Program-made: the position numbers and the translations under genes
Assembly: GCA_031378345.1 (NCBI GenBank)
Contig: JANNDY010000034.1
Location: 62,001-126,000 of the forward strand
DNA: 64,000 nucleotides
Source: Emticicia sp031378345
GTDB lineage: Bacteria > Bacteroidota > Bacteroidia > Cytophagales > Spirosomataceae
Direction of reading: 5' to 3'
The notes under the pieces: generated by a model
The model's database searches: none
Told to the model about the DNA's origin: nothing
What the model saw: only the letters and a program-made list of their open reading frames with translations
Part shown: positions 14,984-24,700 of the stretch, piece after piece
How positions within the stretch are numbered: position 1 is the first letter of the stretch
Layout: each line of letters begins with the position of its first letter

Positions 14984-15685
14984 ATGAAAAATTTATTTTT
15001 GACATTTTTGGTGGTATTTACCCTTGGAAATACTGTTTTTTCACAGAAAAATAGTGGTACTTATTCGGGTGTTTTTGGAAACAGTAAAATTGTAGGAACA
15101 ATTAAGGCAACTAACAGTGCTTTAATTGGTTCGTTTTACGAAAATCGAAAAAAAAAACATAATTTGATAGGTACAGTTGAGAATAATAAAATTGAAGGCT
15201 CTTTGACTTTGGAAGGTCTTGGGAGTTTTATTTGTGAAGGTATTTTCAACGAAGATTCGTTGCAAATATTTTTTTTCCTTTCGTCCGATAGTAAAATTAG
15301 TGAGATTAGGTTGAAAAAGGTAAATAGCAAAACATCAATTGACCTTGATAAATATTTTGGTAAAGAAGAAAATGACCTTCGTCTTTATGGTGAATGGGAT
15401 TTACTAAGTAGGTATGATATTTTGAAAAAAGAGCTAAGAAAAAAAGATTATGAAGGTATAACATTTTATTCAGATGGCTCTTATGCTTATAAATCTCTAT
15501 CAACACAGTTTAATTTTAAAGATGCTATATCTTACAGATGGTACACAAGTGATGCACAATTTTATTCGTTAATGTCCACTACTAAATTCACAAGTGAATA
15601 TAATTGGGGGAGTTATCTAATAGCTGGTGATTCGCTTACAGTACAGGGGGAAAGGTTTATATTAAAGTTTCTAAGAAAAAAATAA
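14984..15685 (+). CDS. Secreted protein of unknown function in the peptide-export locus
   Basis: The 233-residue product starts with a signal peptide (MKNLFLTFLVVFTLGNTVFS, cleavage near Gln21). The N-terminal half (about 25-105) is a run of short beta-strands with glycine turns such as GTYSGVFGNSKIVGTI and GTVENNKIEGSL, like a small lipocalin-like or beta-barrel repeat. The C-terminal half begins LYGEWDLLSRYD and resembles a second beta domain with aromatic strands (GSYAYKSLS, SYRWYTSDAQFYS). I do not recognise a family. Its place right behind the peptide gene makes an immunity or accessory role possible. Confidence 0.65.
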   Translation: MKNLFLTFLVVFTLGNTVFSQKNSGTYSGVFGNSKIVGTIKATNSALIGSFYENRKKKHNLIGTVENNKIEGSLTLEGLGSFICEGIFNEDSLQIFFFLSSDSKISEIRLKKVNSKTSIDLDKYFGKEENDLRLYGEWDLLSRYDILKKELRKKDYEGITFYSDGSYAYKSLSTQFNFKDAISYRWYTSDAQFYSLMSTTKFTSEYNWGSYLIAGDSLTVQGERFILKFLRKK

Positions 15686-15689
15686 TCTT

Positions 15690-16316
15690 ATGAAAAATAA
15701 AAATTTAAGAAACTTTATTATCTTGATTTTCTGCACGTTTTTGATTTCGTATTTGAGTAATAAATTTCTCTTTACAGATGCTTTAATGCTTGATTACTTA
15801 CAAGACAAAATAGCAAAAGATAGGATTGAAGAATTTCTCTCAAATATGAACAAATGGGGCTGGCTAAATTATCTTTTTATACCCTTAATTTTCATAATAA
15901 AGCTATCAATAGTAGCAGGATTTATCTATTTAGGGCTTTTTTTTATGGATATGAAAGGTACTTTTAATAAAATATTTGGTGTCGTTATTATTGCAGAGTT
16001 TATATTTCTTATCCCTCTCATTGCCAAACTTTTTTGGTTCGTATTTATCCAAACCGATTATTCATTAACAGATTTGCAACGATTTTACCCTCTTTCGGCT
16101 ATCAATTTTTTTGATTATAATACCCTTGAAAAATACTTTATATATCCATTATCGAAAGTAAATCTTTTTGAATTCTTATATTGGTTCGCTTTGGCTTTTG
16201 GTATAAGTAAAATCATAAAAAAAGATTTAGCCGAAGGTATGAAAGTCGTCTTATCATCTTATGTTCCTGCATCAATAGTTTGGATGGTTTTTGTCCTGTT
16301 CATGTCTATTCAATAA
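15690..16316 (+). CDS. Multi-pass membrane protein of unknown function
   Basis: This 208-residue integral membrane protein starts four bases after the previous stop. About five hydrophobic segments are visible (near 8-28, 58-84, 95-118, 158-172 and 186-206). The loops are lysine and aspartate rich. The general look, with segments like YLFIPLIFIIKLSIVAGFIY, is that of Yip1-like or similar small helical proteins, but no motif fixes the family. The close spacing implies one transcript with the peptide locus. Membrane proteins at this place in bacteriocin operons are often immunity proteins; that is inference only. Confidence 0.6.
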   Translation: MKNKNLRNFIILIFCTFLISYLSNKFLFTDALMLDYLQDKIAKDRIEEFLSNMNKWGWLNYLFIPLIFIIKLSIVAGFIYLGLFFMDMKGTFNKIFGVVIIAEFIFLIPLIAKLFWFVFIQTDYSLTDLQRFYPLSAINFFDYNTLEKYFIYPLSKVNLFEFLYWFALAFGISKIIKKDLAEGMKVVLSSYVPASIVWMVFVLFMSIQ

Positions 16317-16329
16317 ATATTCTTTAATA

Positions 16330-16767
16330 ATGAAAAAAATAATATTCTTCTCTATTTTACTTATAAGCAACTGCCAAGCACAGGAAGTAATGACTCAAAG
16401 TAGTCCTATTAGCAATAGTTTATTGAAGTCAATAACGATACAAAATGAGATTATAAGGTCTTATTATTTTTATGGAGAAACAAAATTAGACACGCCTTAT
16501 GCCCTCCAAATTCCTTTCAAAGATTTGAATGATGCTGAGGTTTTAAAAGGTTATAAAAATTATAAATTGTTTAATAGTGCTTCTAATAGCGTTTATAGTC
16601 TTCAACTTTTGGTTTTATTAAATAACCAAAAGACATTTGCATATGACCCAAAAAAGTTAATTTATCTTTATGGTGCTACTGTTATAACGAGTTTTATTAT
16701 AAAAAGTATCGGCAGGCAAAAACTCAAAAAAGCTGTAAATCGTTTTAATTCTTTACTTACTCCATAA
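16330..16767 (+). CDS. Small exported protein of unknown function
   Basis: The 145-residue product has a signal peptide MKKIIFFSILLISNCQAQ; the Cys at residue 15 is followed by Gln rather than a small residue, so lipidation is uncertain. The mature part has charged and aromatic stretches, one hydrophobic segment near residues 110-128 (LIYLYGATVITSFIIKSIG) and a basic end. The ATG at 16330 was chosen over an upstream in-frame codon because it gives a clean signal peptide. Its stop overlaps the next ATG (TAATG), indicating translational coupling with the thioredoxin-like gene. No family recognised. Confidence 0.6.
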   Translation: MKKIIFFSILLISNCQAQEVMTQSSPISNSLLKSITIQNEIIRSYYFYGETKLDTPYALQIPFKDLNDAEVLKGYKNYKLFNSASNSVYSLQLLVLLNNQKTFAYDPKKLIYLYGATVITSFIIKSIGRQKLKKAVNRFNSLLTP

Positions 16768-17282
16768 TGCCACTCACCAGAAAAAAACTTGGTTTACTCC
16801 TAATTCTTTGTCTTTTAATTGGGGGAGGGTTTTTAGTGTTTTTATCTTTTAACAAAATCAAGAAAAAAGAAAAAATTGCCTCTACCCTCAAAACCCTACC
16901 AAAATTCAAAGCAATAAATTTAGATAGCATAAGTTTTGAACCAAAGCAAAACGGCAAGCCAATTATTATGATTTATTTCAACTCTGATTGTGAGCATTGC
17001 CAAAGTGAAGTTACCGCAATAGTAAAGAATCAAGAGAAATTTACAAATACTCAAATCTTAATGCTTTCTTCTGAAAGCATTATAAAAATCAAGGCTTTTG
17101 CTACAAAATATAAAGTTTTAGGCATCAAAAACCTTCAAATTGTTCAAATTTCAAACAAAATAGCTGCCGAAAACCTTGGCTTTAAATCTATCCCACATAT
17201 ACTTATTTACGATGCCAAAGGTAATTTGCAAAAGCAATTTGTCGGAGAAACCAAAATCGAAACCATTCTAAAATACCTTTAA
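16767..17282 (+). CDS. Membrane-anchored thioredoxin-like (TlpA/redoxin) protein
   Basis: The 171-residue product has an N-terminal anchor (about 9-28, GLLLILCLLIGGGFLVF), a charged linker, then a thioredoxin fold. The strand IIMIYFNSDCEHCQSE carries the CxxC site (CEHC, about 74-77), and the cis-proline is in the run KSIPHILIYDAKG (about 140-152). The orientation puts the active site in the periplasm, so it can form, isomerise or reduce disulfides there. Gene order, TAATG coupling upstream and a 9-base gap to the exporter make the two-cysteine core of the GG peptide its likely substrate. This is inference from context. Confidence 0.8.
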   Translation: MPLTRKKLGLLLILCLLIGGGFLVFLSFNKIKKKEKIASTLKTLPKFKAINLDSISFEPKQNGKPIIMIYFNSDCEHCQSEVTAIVKNQEKFTNTQILMLSSESIIKIKAFATKYKVLGIKNLQIVQISNKIAAENLGFKSIPHILIYDAKGNLQKQFVGETKIETILKYL

Positions 17283-17291
17283 ATCCATTCC

Positions 17292-19493
17292 ATGAAACTT
17301 TCTTTTCGTAATTTCTTCAAAGCCCCCATCGGGGGTTTGGGGGCTTTTACCTTGCAACAAGGGCAGTCAGATTGTGGCGTAGCTTGTCTGCTTTCTATAT
17401 TGAGGTTTCACGGTGGAGAAATGAAACTCGAACGCTTGCGTGAACTAAGTGGTACAGACAAGCAAGGCACAACACTTTTGGGTTTGTATCAAGCTGCCAA
17501 TCAAATAGGTTTTACTGCCGAAGGCATGGAAGCCGAAAGTATTGAAAATCTAAGCGAACTCATCAATCCTACTATTCTTCATGTAGTTTTAGAAGGAAAA
17601 ATGGAACATTATTTGGTATTTTACCCTAAATTGAATAATTCGGGAGAGAGTAAAACTTTCACAATCGGCGACCCAGCGAAAGGAATTGTTGAATATTCGG
17701 CGGAGGAATTAGACAAAATTTGGCAATCAAAGGCTTTGTTGGTGCTTACACCAAATGAACATTTGAAGCAAGTTTCCACAGAACAAAAACAAAAAAAAGA
17801 ATGGTTCTTGAATATCGTTCGCCCAGATTTTACAATTTTAGGTATTGCTTCAATTATGGGTATTATCATTGCAGCTTTGGGTATTTCAACGGCTATTTTT
17901 TCACAAAGATTAATAGACGATATTTTGCCCAAACAAGACACCAAACGGCTGATTTTAGGTTTGATGTTACTCTTTATTTTGCTTCTTGCCCGTAGTTTTG
18001 TAAGTTATTTGCGTGGTTTTTTGCTCAATCGCCAAAGTCAAGGCTTCAATAATCGCATTATTGATGGTTTTTATAGTTCACTTCTGCATTTACCAAAGTC
18101 ATTTTTTGATAGTCGAAAAACAGGCGAACTCATTGCTCGCATGAATGATACCCGACGTATTCAGCAAACCGTTAGCTTTCTTACTGGCAATGTACTTATC
18201 AATTTATTAGTTTTGATTGCATCATCAATTTATGTTTTTACCATTTCGGTTTCGATAGGTTTTGTTGCTCTGGCAAGTATTCCTTTATTTGGGGGCTTGG
18301 TATGGTTTTACAACAAAAAAATCATTGCTCAACAAAAAGAGGTAATGGCATCTTACGCCCAAAACGAAAGTAATTATATTGACACCATTCAAGGCATAGA
18401 AGTAATCAAATCAAGCAATAAAGAGCCTTTTTTTACAAATCTGACCAAAATGATTTATGGTGTTTTTCAAACAAAAGTCTATGATTTGGGCAAATTGAGC
18501 TTGCGTTTTGGTCTTTTGGGTGAAATTATTTCTGTTATTTTATTGGTCGGTATGATAAGTTGTGCTTCGTGGTTGGTCATTACTAAAGTCTTGAAAATTG
18601 GCGAAATGATGGCAATTTTGTCAATTGCAGGTAGTATAATTCCTGCTGTAAGTGCTTTAGCAATGACGAATATTCAGATTCAAGAGGCAAAAGTGGCTTT
18701 TGACAGAATGTTTGAGTTTGTGAATATTGAATCGGAGCTTCGGCTACGCTCAGTTTCAGAATGTTTGGAATTTTCAAATTTAGAAATCAAAAATTTGTCT
18801 TTTCGCTTCGCAGGTAGAAAATTATTGCTTAAAAATATTTCATTGAAAGTTCAAAAAGGTGAAATGATAGCTTTCTGGGGCGAAAGTGGCTCAGGGAAAA
18901 GTACATTAATTCAAATTATTCAACGATTTTATGAAGTCGAATCTAACAAAATCTTTGTCAATGCTTCCGAATGGAATGAAATTGACACAAAGGCTTGGCG
19001 AGATATATTAGGCGTTGTTCCACAACAAATCAAGCTTTTCAACGGAACAGTTTTAGACAATATTTGCTTAGAAAATGCCCAAGAAGAAGCAAAAAATGTC
19101 ATTGATTTTTGTCAGAATTATGGTTTTTCTCAGTTTTTTGAAGATTTTCCACAAGGTTATCTAACTATTTTGGGCGAAGAAGGCATCAATATTTCGGGCG
19201 GACAAAGACAATTAGTAGCTTTGGCAAGGGCATTATACAGAAAACCACAACTACTTTTATTAGACGAAGCAACTTCGGCAATGGATAGAATAACTGAAAA
19301 ATTCATTTTTAAATTATTGCATAAAATTAGAAACGAAATGGCAATAATTATGGTTACACACAAACCACAAACTGCCAGAATTGCCGACAGAATTTATATC
19401 ATTGAAAATGGCGAAATCATCAATTCGGGTAGTCATTTTGAACTAACATCATGCGAAAATATTTATAATGAAGCATGGTTGGAGTTAGTTTAG
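17292..19493 (+). CDS. C39-peptidase ABC exporter (PCAT) for GG-leader peptide
   Basis: The 733-residue transporter combines protease, membrane and ATPase domains. The C39 domain has LQQGQSDCGVACLLSI (Gln and catalytic Cys, about 22-37), His in MEHYLVFYPKL, and Asp in TIGDPAKGI. About six membrane segments span 165-450. The ATPase has Walker A GESGSGKST (about 535-543), Q-loop VVPQQIKLFNG, signature ISGGQRQLVALARAL, Walker B LLLLDEATSAMD and switch THKPQTA. It would cleave the leader after Gly-Gly and export the core. An HlyD-type adaptor, usual in Gram-negatives, is not next to it. Residues 10-19 (KAPIGGLGAF) are encoded by a G/C-rich palindrome that precedes the protease domain. Confidence 0.93.
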   Translation: MKLSFRNFFKAPIGGLGAFTLQQGQSDCGVACLLSILRFHGGEMKLERLRELSGTDKQGTTLLGLYQAANQIGFTAEGMEAESIENLSELINPTILHVVLEGKMEHYLVFYPKLNNSGESKTFTIGDPAKGIVEYSAEELDKIWQSKALLVLTPNEHLKQVSTEQKQKKEWFLNIVRPDFTILGIASIMGIIIAALGISTAIFSQRLIDDILPKQDTKRLILGLMLLFILLLARSFVSYLRGFLLNRQSQGFNNRIIDGFYSSLLHLPKSFFDSRKTGELIARMNDTRRIQQTVSFLTGNVLINLLVLIASSIYVFTISVSIGFVALASIPLFGGLVWFYNKKIIAQQKEVMASYAQNESNYIDTIQGIEVIKSSNKEPFFTNLTKMIYGVFQTKVYDLGKLSLRFGLLGEIISVILLVGMISCASWLVITKVLKIGEMMAILSIAGSIIPAVSALAMTNIQIQEAKVAFDRMFEFVNIESELRLRSVSECLEFSNLEIKNLSFRFAGRKLLLKNISLKVQKGEMIAFWGESGSGKSTLIQIIQRFYEVESNKIFVNASEWNEIDTKAWRDILGVVPQQIKLFNGTVLDNICLENAQEEAKNVIDFCQNYGFSQFFEDFPQGYLTILGEEGINISGGQRQLVALARALYRKPQLLLLDEATSAMDRITEKFIFKLLHKIRNEMAIIMVTHKPQTARIADRIYIIENGEIINSGSHFELTSCENIYNEAWLELV
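17319..17347. repeat. G/C-rich palindrome within the exporter gene
   Basis: AAAGCCCCC and GGGGGCTTT flank a short GGGGG-containing centre. It encodes residues 10-19 of the exporter in frame and resembles the G/C-rich palindromes in uvrA and near 55.2 and 56.6 kb. Confidence 0.6.
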
Positions 19494-20105
19494 TTTGCAA
19501 AATGCAATTATCTCTTCAAAAAATATATTTTGGTTGAATTCTTTATCAAAAACCTTCACTGAATCATATTTTTGGCTACCATCTGGGTGAAGGTCTAATT
19601 GAAAAAAATTGATAACATTTGGTGGAAGATTCTTTAAATCAAAACCTGTTGTTTGATATATAACTTGTTGATAATGAGTATGTTGTATGTTTTTTTGAAG
19701 GTATTTTAAGGCTTGCCCGAAGGCAATTATCCATTCGGTTTTATGCCAAAGAAAATGAAAAATCGAGCCTTTTTGAGAACTTTTATCGAAGATTATTGCC
19801 ACATAAATTACTCTTTCTTCGATGCTTAAAGTTGCAAAAAAGTCGTCATAATTTCCTCCATTTTTCTGCCAAAGTTCTTCTTTTGGGCGAATAATTTTTC
19901 TGAAAATTTCTTTTAATTGTAAATCTGGCGTAGGACTTTCAAGTTCGATTTCTATTTTTTCTGAAAAGACTTTTTCTTGAAATAAATTAAAGAATCCTCT
20001 ATTGGGGTCATGCTCATATTTTGCTACTTTTCGATTAGATTTTAGCAATCGAAGAGCAAAAACCAAGAGCAACATTAGCTTGAATATGACCCAGAAGTGT
20101 TTCAA
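19485..20105 (-). CDS. Hypothetical protein with N-terminal membrane segment
   Basis: The 206-residue product has a hydrophobic N-terminus (VIFKLMLLLVFALRLL, about 6-21) that may be a signal anchor, then a soluble domain of helices. Notable stretches are IRPKEELWQKNGGNYDDFFA, SIEERVIYVAIIF and QTTGFDLKNLPPNVINFF. I do not recognise the family. It is convergent with the exporter gene and overlaps its 3' end by 9 bases. The upstream side is the large nested palindrome at 20142-20295. Confidence 0.6.
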   Translation of the reverse strand: MKHFWVIFKLMLLLVFALRLLKSNRKVAKYEHDPNRGFFNLFQEKVFSEKIEIELESPTPDLQLKEIFRKIIRPKEELWQKNGGNYDDFFATLSIEERVIYVAIIFDKSSQKGSIFHFLWHKTEWIIAFGQALKYLQKNIQHTHYQQVIYQTTGFDLKNLPPNVINFFQLDLHPDGSQKYDSVKVFDKEFNQNIFFEEIIAFCKLN

Positions 20106-20141
20106 ATTTGTTTGGTGGTTTTATCTTTTCTATATACTAAG

Positions 20142-20295
20142 AACTTCGGAGAAGTTTAACGTTTGTAGTAAAAAACCAAATTTCATCCTCCCGACTTCGG
20201 AGAAGTCGCACAAATCAAGCAATCGTGCGACTTCTCCGAAGTCGAAAAGATCTAAAATATCAGATTTACTACAAACGTTAAACTTCTCCGAAGTT
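20142..20295. repeat. Nested palindrome built from ACTTCGGAGAAGT modules
   Basis: The outer arms 20142-20172 and 20265-20295 are perfect 31-bp complements. Inside them lie 19-bp perfect arms 20193-20211 and 20225-20243. Each of the four arms carries the self-complementary 13-mer ACTTCGGAGAAGT (or its T-variant). The 154-bp unit can fold as a cruciform or a multi-branched RNA. It lies between divergent and convergent coding units with no other gene. Confidence 0.85.
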
Positions 20296-20312
20296 ATCAA
20301 TATATCTCAGAT

Positions 20313-21791
20313 CTACGACAAAATCCCCTTCACAACCTGCCCATGCACGTCAGTTAAGCGGAAGCGACGACCTTGATATTTATAAACCAGTTGCTCGTGG
20401 TCGATGCCCATGAGGTGCAATAAAGTTGACTGAAAATCATGCACATGCACAGGGTTTTTGATAATATTATAGCTAAAATCATCAGTTTCGCCATAACTAA
20501 TGCCTGCTTTTACGCCAGCACCTGCCATCCACATCGTAAAACATCTTGGGTGATGGTCACGGCCATAATCATCTTTACTTAGTTTTCCTTGTGAATAAAC
20601 GGTTCGTCCAAATTCTCCGCCCCAAACTACCAAAGTATCTTCGAGTAAACCTCTTCTTTTCAAATCAATTATCAAGGCTGCCGTGGCTTTATCAGTTTGT
20701 TTGCATTGTTGAGCCATTCCTTTAGGCAACGAACCATGATGGTCCCAACCTTGGTGGTAAAGCTGTACGAATCTTACATCTTTTTCCAATAATTTTCGAG
20801 CCAAAAGGCAGTTGGCGGCATAAGTACCTTTGTCTCGACTTCCTTCTCCGTACAATTCAAAAACTTCGTCGGGTTCTTTCGAGATGTCCATCACTTCGGG
20901 AACGGAAGTTTGCATTCGATACGCCATTTCGTATTGGGCAATTCGAGCGTCAACTTCGGGGTCTCCCCAAGTTTCGTTTTGTAATTGATTGATTTTCGTC
21001 AAATATTCCAACATTTGCTGGCGGTCTTCACCATCATAACCTTCGGGATTATTGAGAAATAACACTGGGTCTTTGCCCGAACGAAACTGCACACCTTGAT
21101 GCTCGGAAGGCAAAAAACCATTTCCCCAAAGTCGAGCGTAAAGCGGTTGGTCTTTTGACGCATTTTTAGACACCAAAACAATAAATGCAGGTAAATTTTG
21201 ATTTTCAGAACCTAAACCATAACTCATCCAAGAGCCAATGGAAGGACGACCTGGCAGTTGATGTCCCGTTTGAAAAAAAGTAATAGCGGGGTCATGGTTG
21301 ATTTGCTCAGTAAACATTGATTTTACAATACATAAATCATCGACAACTTGGGCAGTATAAGGCAATAAATCGCTCACCCAAGTTTTATTTTTGCCATATT
21401 GATTAAATTTATAAGCAGATGGGACAAGGGGCAAAACCGCTTGATTGGCACTCATACCAGTCAATCTTTGACCTTTGCGAATAGAATCGGGCAAACCTTG
21501 ACCGAACATATTGCTGAGTTTTGGTTTATAGTCGAAAGTTTCAAATTGTGAAGGTCCACCACTCATAAACAAATAAACTACTCGTTTGGCTTTTGGGGCG
21601 ATGCTGGGCAAAGCGTTCATGATATTTTGCTCCAAAGTGCTACCCATTGCATTAGCACTTATCAAATTTCCCAAAGCCAAAGCCCCCAAACCAGAAGCAG
21701 TACGGAGCAGAAAATCACGTCTATCTAATTTTCGATTTAAGTCCGAAAACTCAGGAGAATGCAGCTTGAATGTATCTTCGTGATGTGCCAT
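20313..21791 (-). CDS. DUF1501 protein with Tat signal
   Basis: The 492-residue product begins with a twin-arginine signal (RRDFLLRTASGLGALALG, about 24-41). The remainder is the DUF1501 fold of the alkaline phosphatase/sulfatase superfamily: VVYLFMSGGPSQFETFDYKP, PAITFFQTGH, the GSWMSYGLGSEN motif, LVVWGGEFGRT, and GRDHHPRCFTMWMAGAGV near the C-terminus. Members are encoded next to DUF1549/DUF1553 cytochromes in Planctomycetes, Verrucomicrobia and some Bacteroidota; their reaction is not established. It starts one base after the stop of the upstream PSCyt gene, so they are co-transcribed. Confidence 0.9.
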   Translation of the reverse strand: MAHHEDTFKLHSPEFSDLNRKLDRRDFLLRTASGLGALALGNLISANAMGSTLEQNIMNALPSIAPKAKRVVYLFMSGGPSQFETFDYKPKLSNMFGQGLPDSIRKGQRLTGMSANQAVLPLVPSAYKFNQYGKNKTWVSDLLPYTAQVVDDLCIVKSMFTEQINHDPAITFFQTGHQLPGRPSIGSWMSYGLGSENQNLPAFIVLVSKNASKDQPLYARLWGNGFLPSEHQGVQFRSGKDPVLFLNNPEGYDGEDRQQMLEYLTKINQLQNETWGDPEVDARIAQYEMAYRMQTSVPEVMDISKEPDEVFELYGEGSRDKGTYAANCLLARKLLEKDVRFVQLYHQGWDHHGSLPKGMAQQCKQTDKATAALIIDLKRRGLLEDTLVVWGGEFGRTVYSQGKLSKDDYGRDHHPRCFTMWMAGAGVKAGISYGETDDFSYNIIKNPVHVHDFQSTLLHLMGIDHEQLVYKYQGRRFRLTDVHGQVVKGILS

Positions 21792-21792
21792 T

Positions 21793-24700
21793 TTATCTTT
21801 TGGTAATGGTTGCGTCTGAGTTCAAAATTGTACTTGCCACGACCGCATTGGCGGCTACTGTTGCTGCATCTAAAGTTGTATCAATTTTATAAAGTCCAGT
21901 TTTTAGCCAGCCTTTTGTTTTGTCAGGATTTTGCTTAAACTGCTCATATTCAGCCTTTTGCAAAGCGATAAGCAAATCTAATTCTCGGTCTGAGGGTATT
22001 TTGCTTGTCAGTTTTCTGTAAATATTTATAATTGCTTTCTTGCTGTCTGATTCTCTCGCCATGCTTTCGCCCATTACTTTGGCGGCTTCAATAAAAGTTG
22101 GGTCGTTCAAAGTAACCAAAGCTTGTAGAGGCGTATTGGTCTTTTGTCGGCGTACAACGCAATAGCTGCGAGAAGGTGCATCGAATGTGCCTAATGTTGG
22201 GTTTGGCACTGAGCGTTTAACAAGTACATAAAGGCTTCTACGATAAATAACATCGCTCGAATCTTGAGTATAATGTGTATTGTTAATTTCCCAAAGACCA
22301 TCGGGTTGATAAGGTTTTACACTTTTGCCACCTATTTTTTTGTTCAATAAACCGCTGACTGCCAAGGCATTATCTCGCACCATTTCGGCAGATAAGCGAT
22401 TGGCTGGGCCATGCGATAATAAACGATTTTCGGGGTCACGTTCTCGGATTTCTTTGGTGGCTTTTGATTCCTGCCGATAAGTTGCCGACATAACAATTAA
22501 TTTATTGAGCTTTTTCACGTCCCAATTTTCTCTAAAATTGACTGCCAACCAATCGAGTAATTCAAGATGGCTTGGCATTTCTCCTTGATTACCGAAATCT
22601 TCGGTGGTTTTGACGATGCCTGTGCCAAAGAAATTTTGCCAAAAACGATTGACAGCTACTCTTGCAGTTAATGGGTGATTTTCGTTGGTCAGCCATTGTG
22701 CTAAACCAAGTCGATTTTTAGGTAAATTGGCAGGAAAAGAAAGAATGTCTTTTGGCGTATTGGGTTTTACTTCTTCGCCCAAAGCATCGTATTGTCCTCG
22801 GAGAAGTAGGTGTGTAATTTTAGGTTTTGGCATTTCTTGCATCACCATGAGTTCCGCAATTTTTTCGCTTGAATCTGATAAAGCTGTACGCTGTTTTTGT
22901 AGTTGTTTTTGTGCTTCCAATACCTCCAAACTTATCGCTGAAAGGTAGAAATCTTTTAAAATTGCTTTATCATTTTCACTCAACTCAGCCATTGATTTCT
23001 TAGAAATATTTGCCCATTCTGCCTTTTTTGCTAATATTTTTACTTCAAAAGGAGTTAAATCTCTATTATAAACAACAATATCATCTACTTTCCCGCCTTT
23101 AAAACCTAAACCACGCCACCATCCGCCAATCTGCAAAGCGGGTTCTGATTTTGTACGAAAAATGATATCTTTGTAGAGTTGGTCGATAACGGTTTCCATT
23201 GGCATTTCTTCGCCATCAAGATGAAGTTTAAAACCTTTTGCTTGGGACGAACCATCGTAGGTCAATGTCAATTGAATCCATTTTTCACGAGGAACATCTT
23301 TTATACTTAATTTCGTAATGGCATTTGAGGGGGCGGTATGTGCCATTGTGATTTCCAGTTTGTTGTTTTTCAAGAACAAATGATAGCCCTTAAAATTGTA
23401 CAAACGCTCGGCATTGCTTTTATGAAAAATCACGCCATCTTTCATTTCTTTTGGAATAAATGCCCAAATACCAACACTAAATGCCTCCGATTTTCGAAAA
23501 ACACCCACATCTTTCAAATCTGCATAAACATCACCGTCCAAAAGTAAAATTTGCCCTTTGGCAGTTCTTTCAAAAATGGGTTTATCAAGTGTTCCTGCAT
23601 CACGTCGCATTACACCCGATTGCTTTGGATTAATGCTATTTCTTAGCGAATCTTCAAAATTATAGAAGCCTTGTAAACCTATTTTCGGTATTGGATTTTG
23701 TGCCAAAGTCTTGTAATCGCCTGTTTGTAACCATTTTTCAAAACCTTCTTGTGCATTATTTTTGACAGTATTTAAAGTTTTTTCCTGCTCTGTGATAGTA
23801 TTTTTGATAAATGCTACGATTTTTTCTTGCTCTGTTGTTGGCAAAAGCAAGGTTGGTGTTGGGGGATCGTCATTCCAAGAAATTTGTCCAGATTCTCTTA
23901 CATTATTGAAAAAACTGAACAACTCGTAGTAGTTTTTCTGCGAAATTGGATCGTATTTATGGTCATGGCATCTGGCACAGCCAACCGACATTGCCATAAA
24001 AGCATCACCAAAAGTGTTGGTTCTATCCATCACATATTCGGTCTGAAATTCTTCTTCTACAATGCCACCTTCCATGTTTTGTGGGTGATTTCGATTGAAT
24101 GCCGTAGCAATGAGCATATCTTTGGTGGGCGATTGCATCAAATCACCTGCCAATTGTTGATGAATAAATGTGCTATAAGGCATATTTTCGTTGAAAGCTC
24201 GAATGACCCAATCTCGGTAAGGCGACATATCTCGCAGCCTATCAACCGTATAGCCGTGCGAATCGGCAAACCGAGCTAAATCAAGCCAATCCGTAGTCAT
24301 TTTTTCGCCATAATGTGGTGAATTTAGTAATCTATCAACTTGTTTTTCGTAGGCATTTTGACTATTATCGTTCAAAAAAGCATCAATTTCTTCCAAAGTT
24401 GGCGGTAAACCCGTTAAATCAAGCGATAAACGACGTAACAAAATTTCTTTAGAAGCTACTTTCGAGGGCTGTAAACCTTCTTGCTCTAAACGCTTAAAAA
24501 TAAAATTATCAATTTCGTTGATGCCCAAAAATGTTGAGGGGTTTTTGAGTGGAGCTACTGTTTTTCTCTGTGGTTTTACAAAAGCCCAATGTGGTTGATA
24601 AACTGCTCCATCTTCAATCCATTTGATTAAGACCGCTTTTTCGTGAGCCGATAAAGTCAAATGCGATTTTAGTGTAGGCATCAGATAAGTGGGGTCGGTA

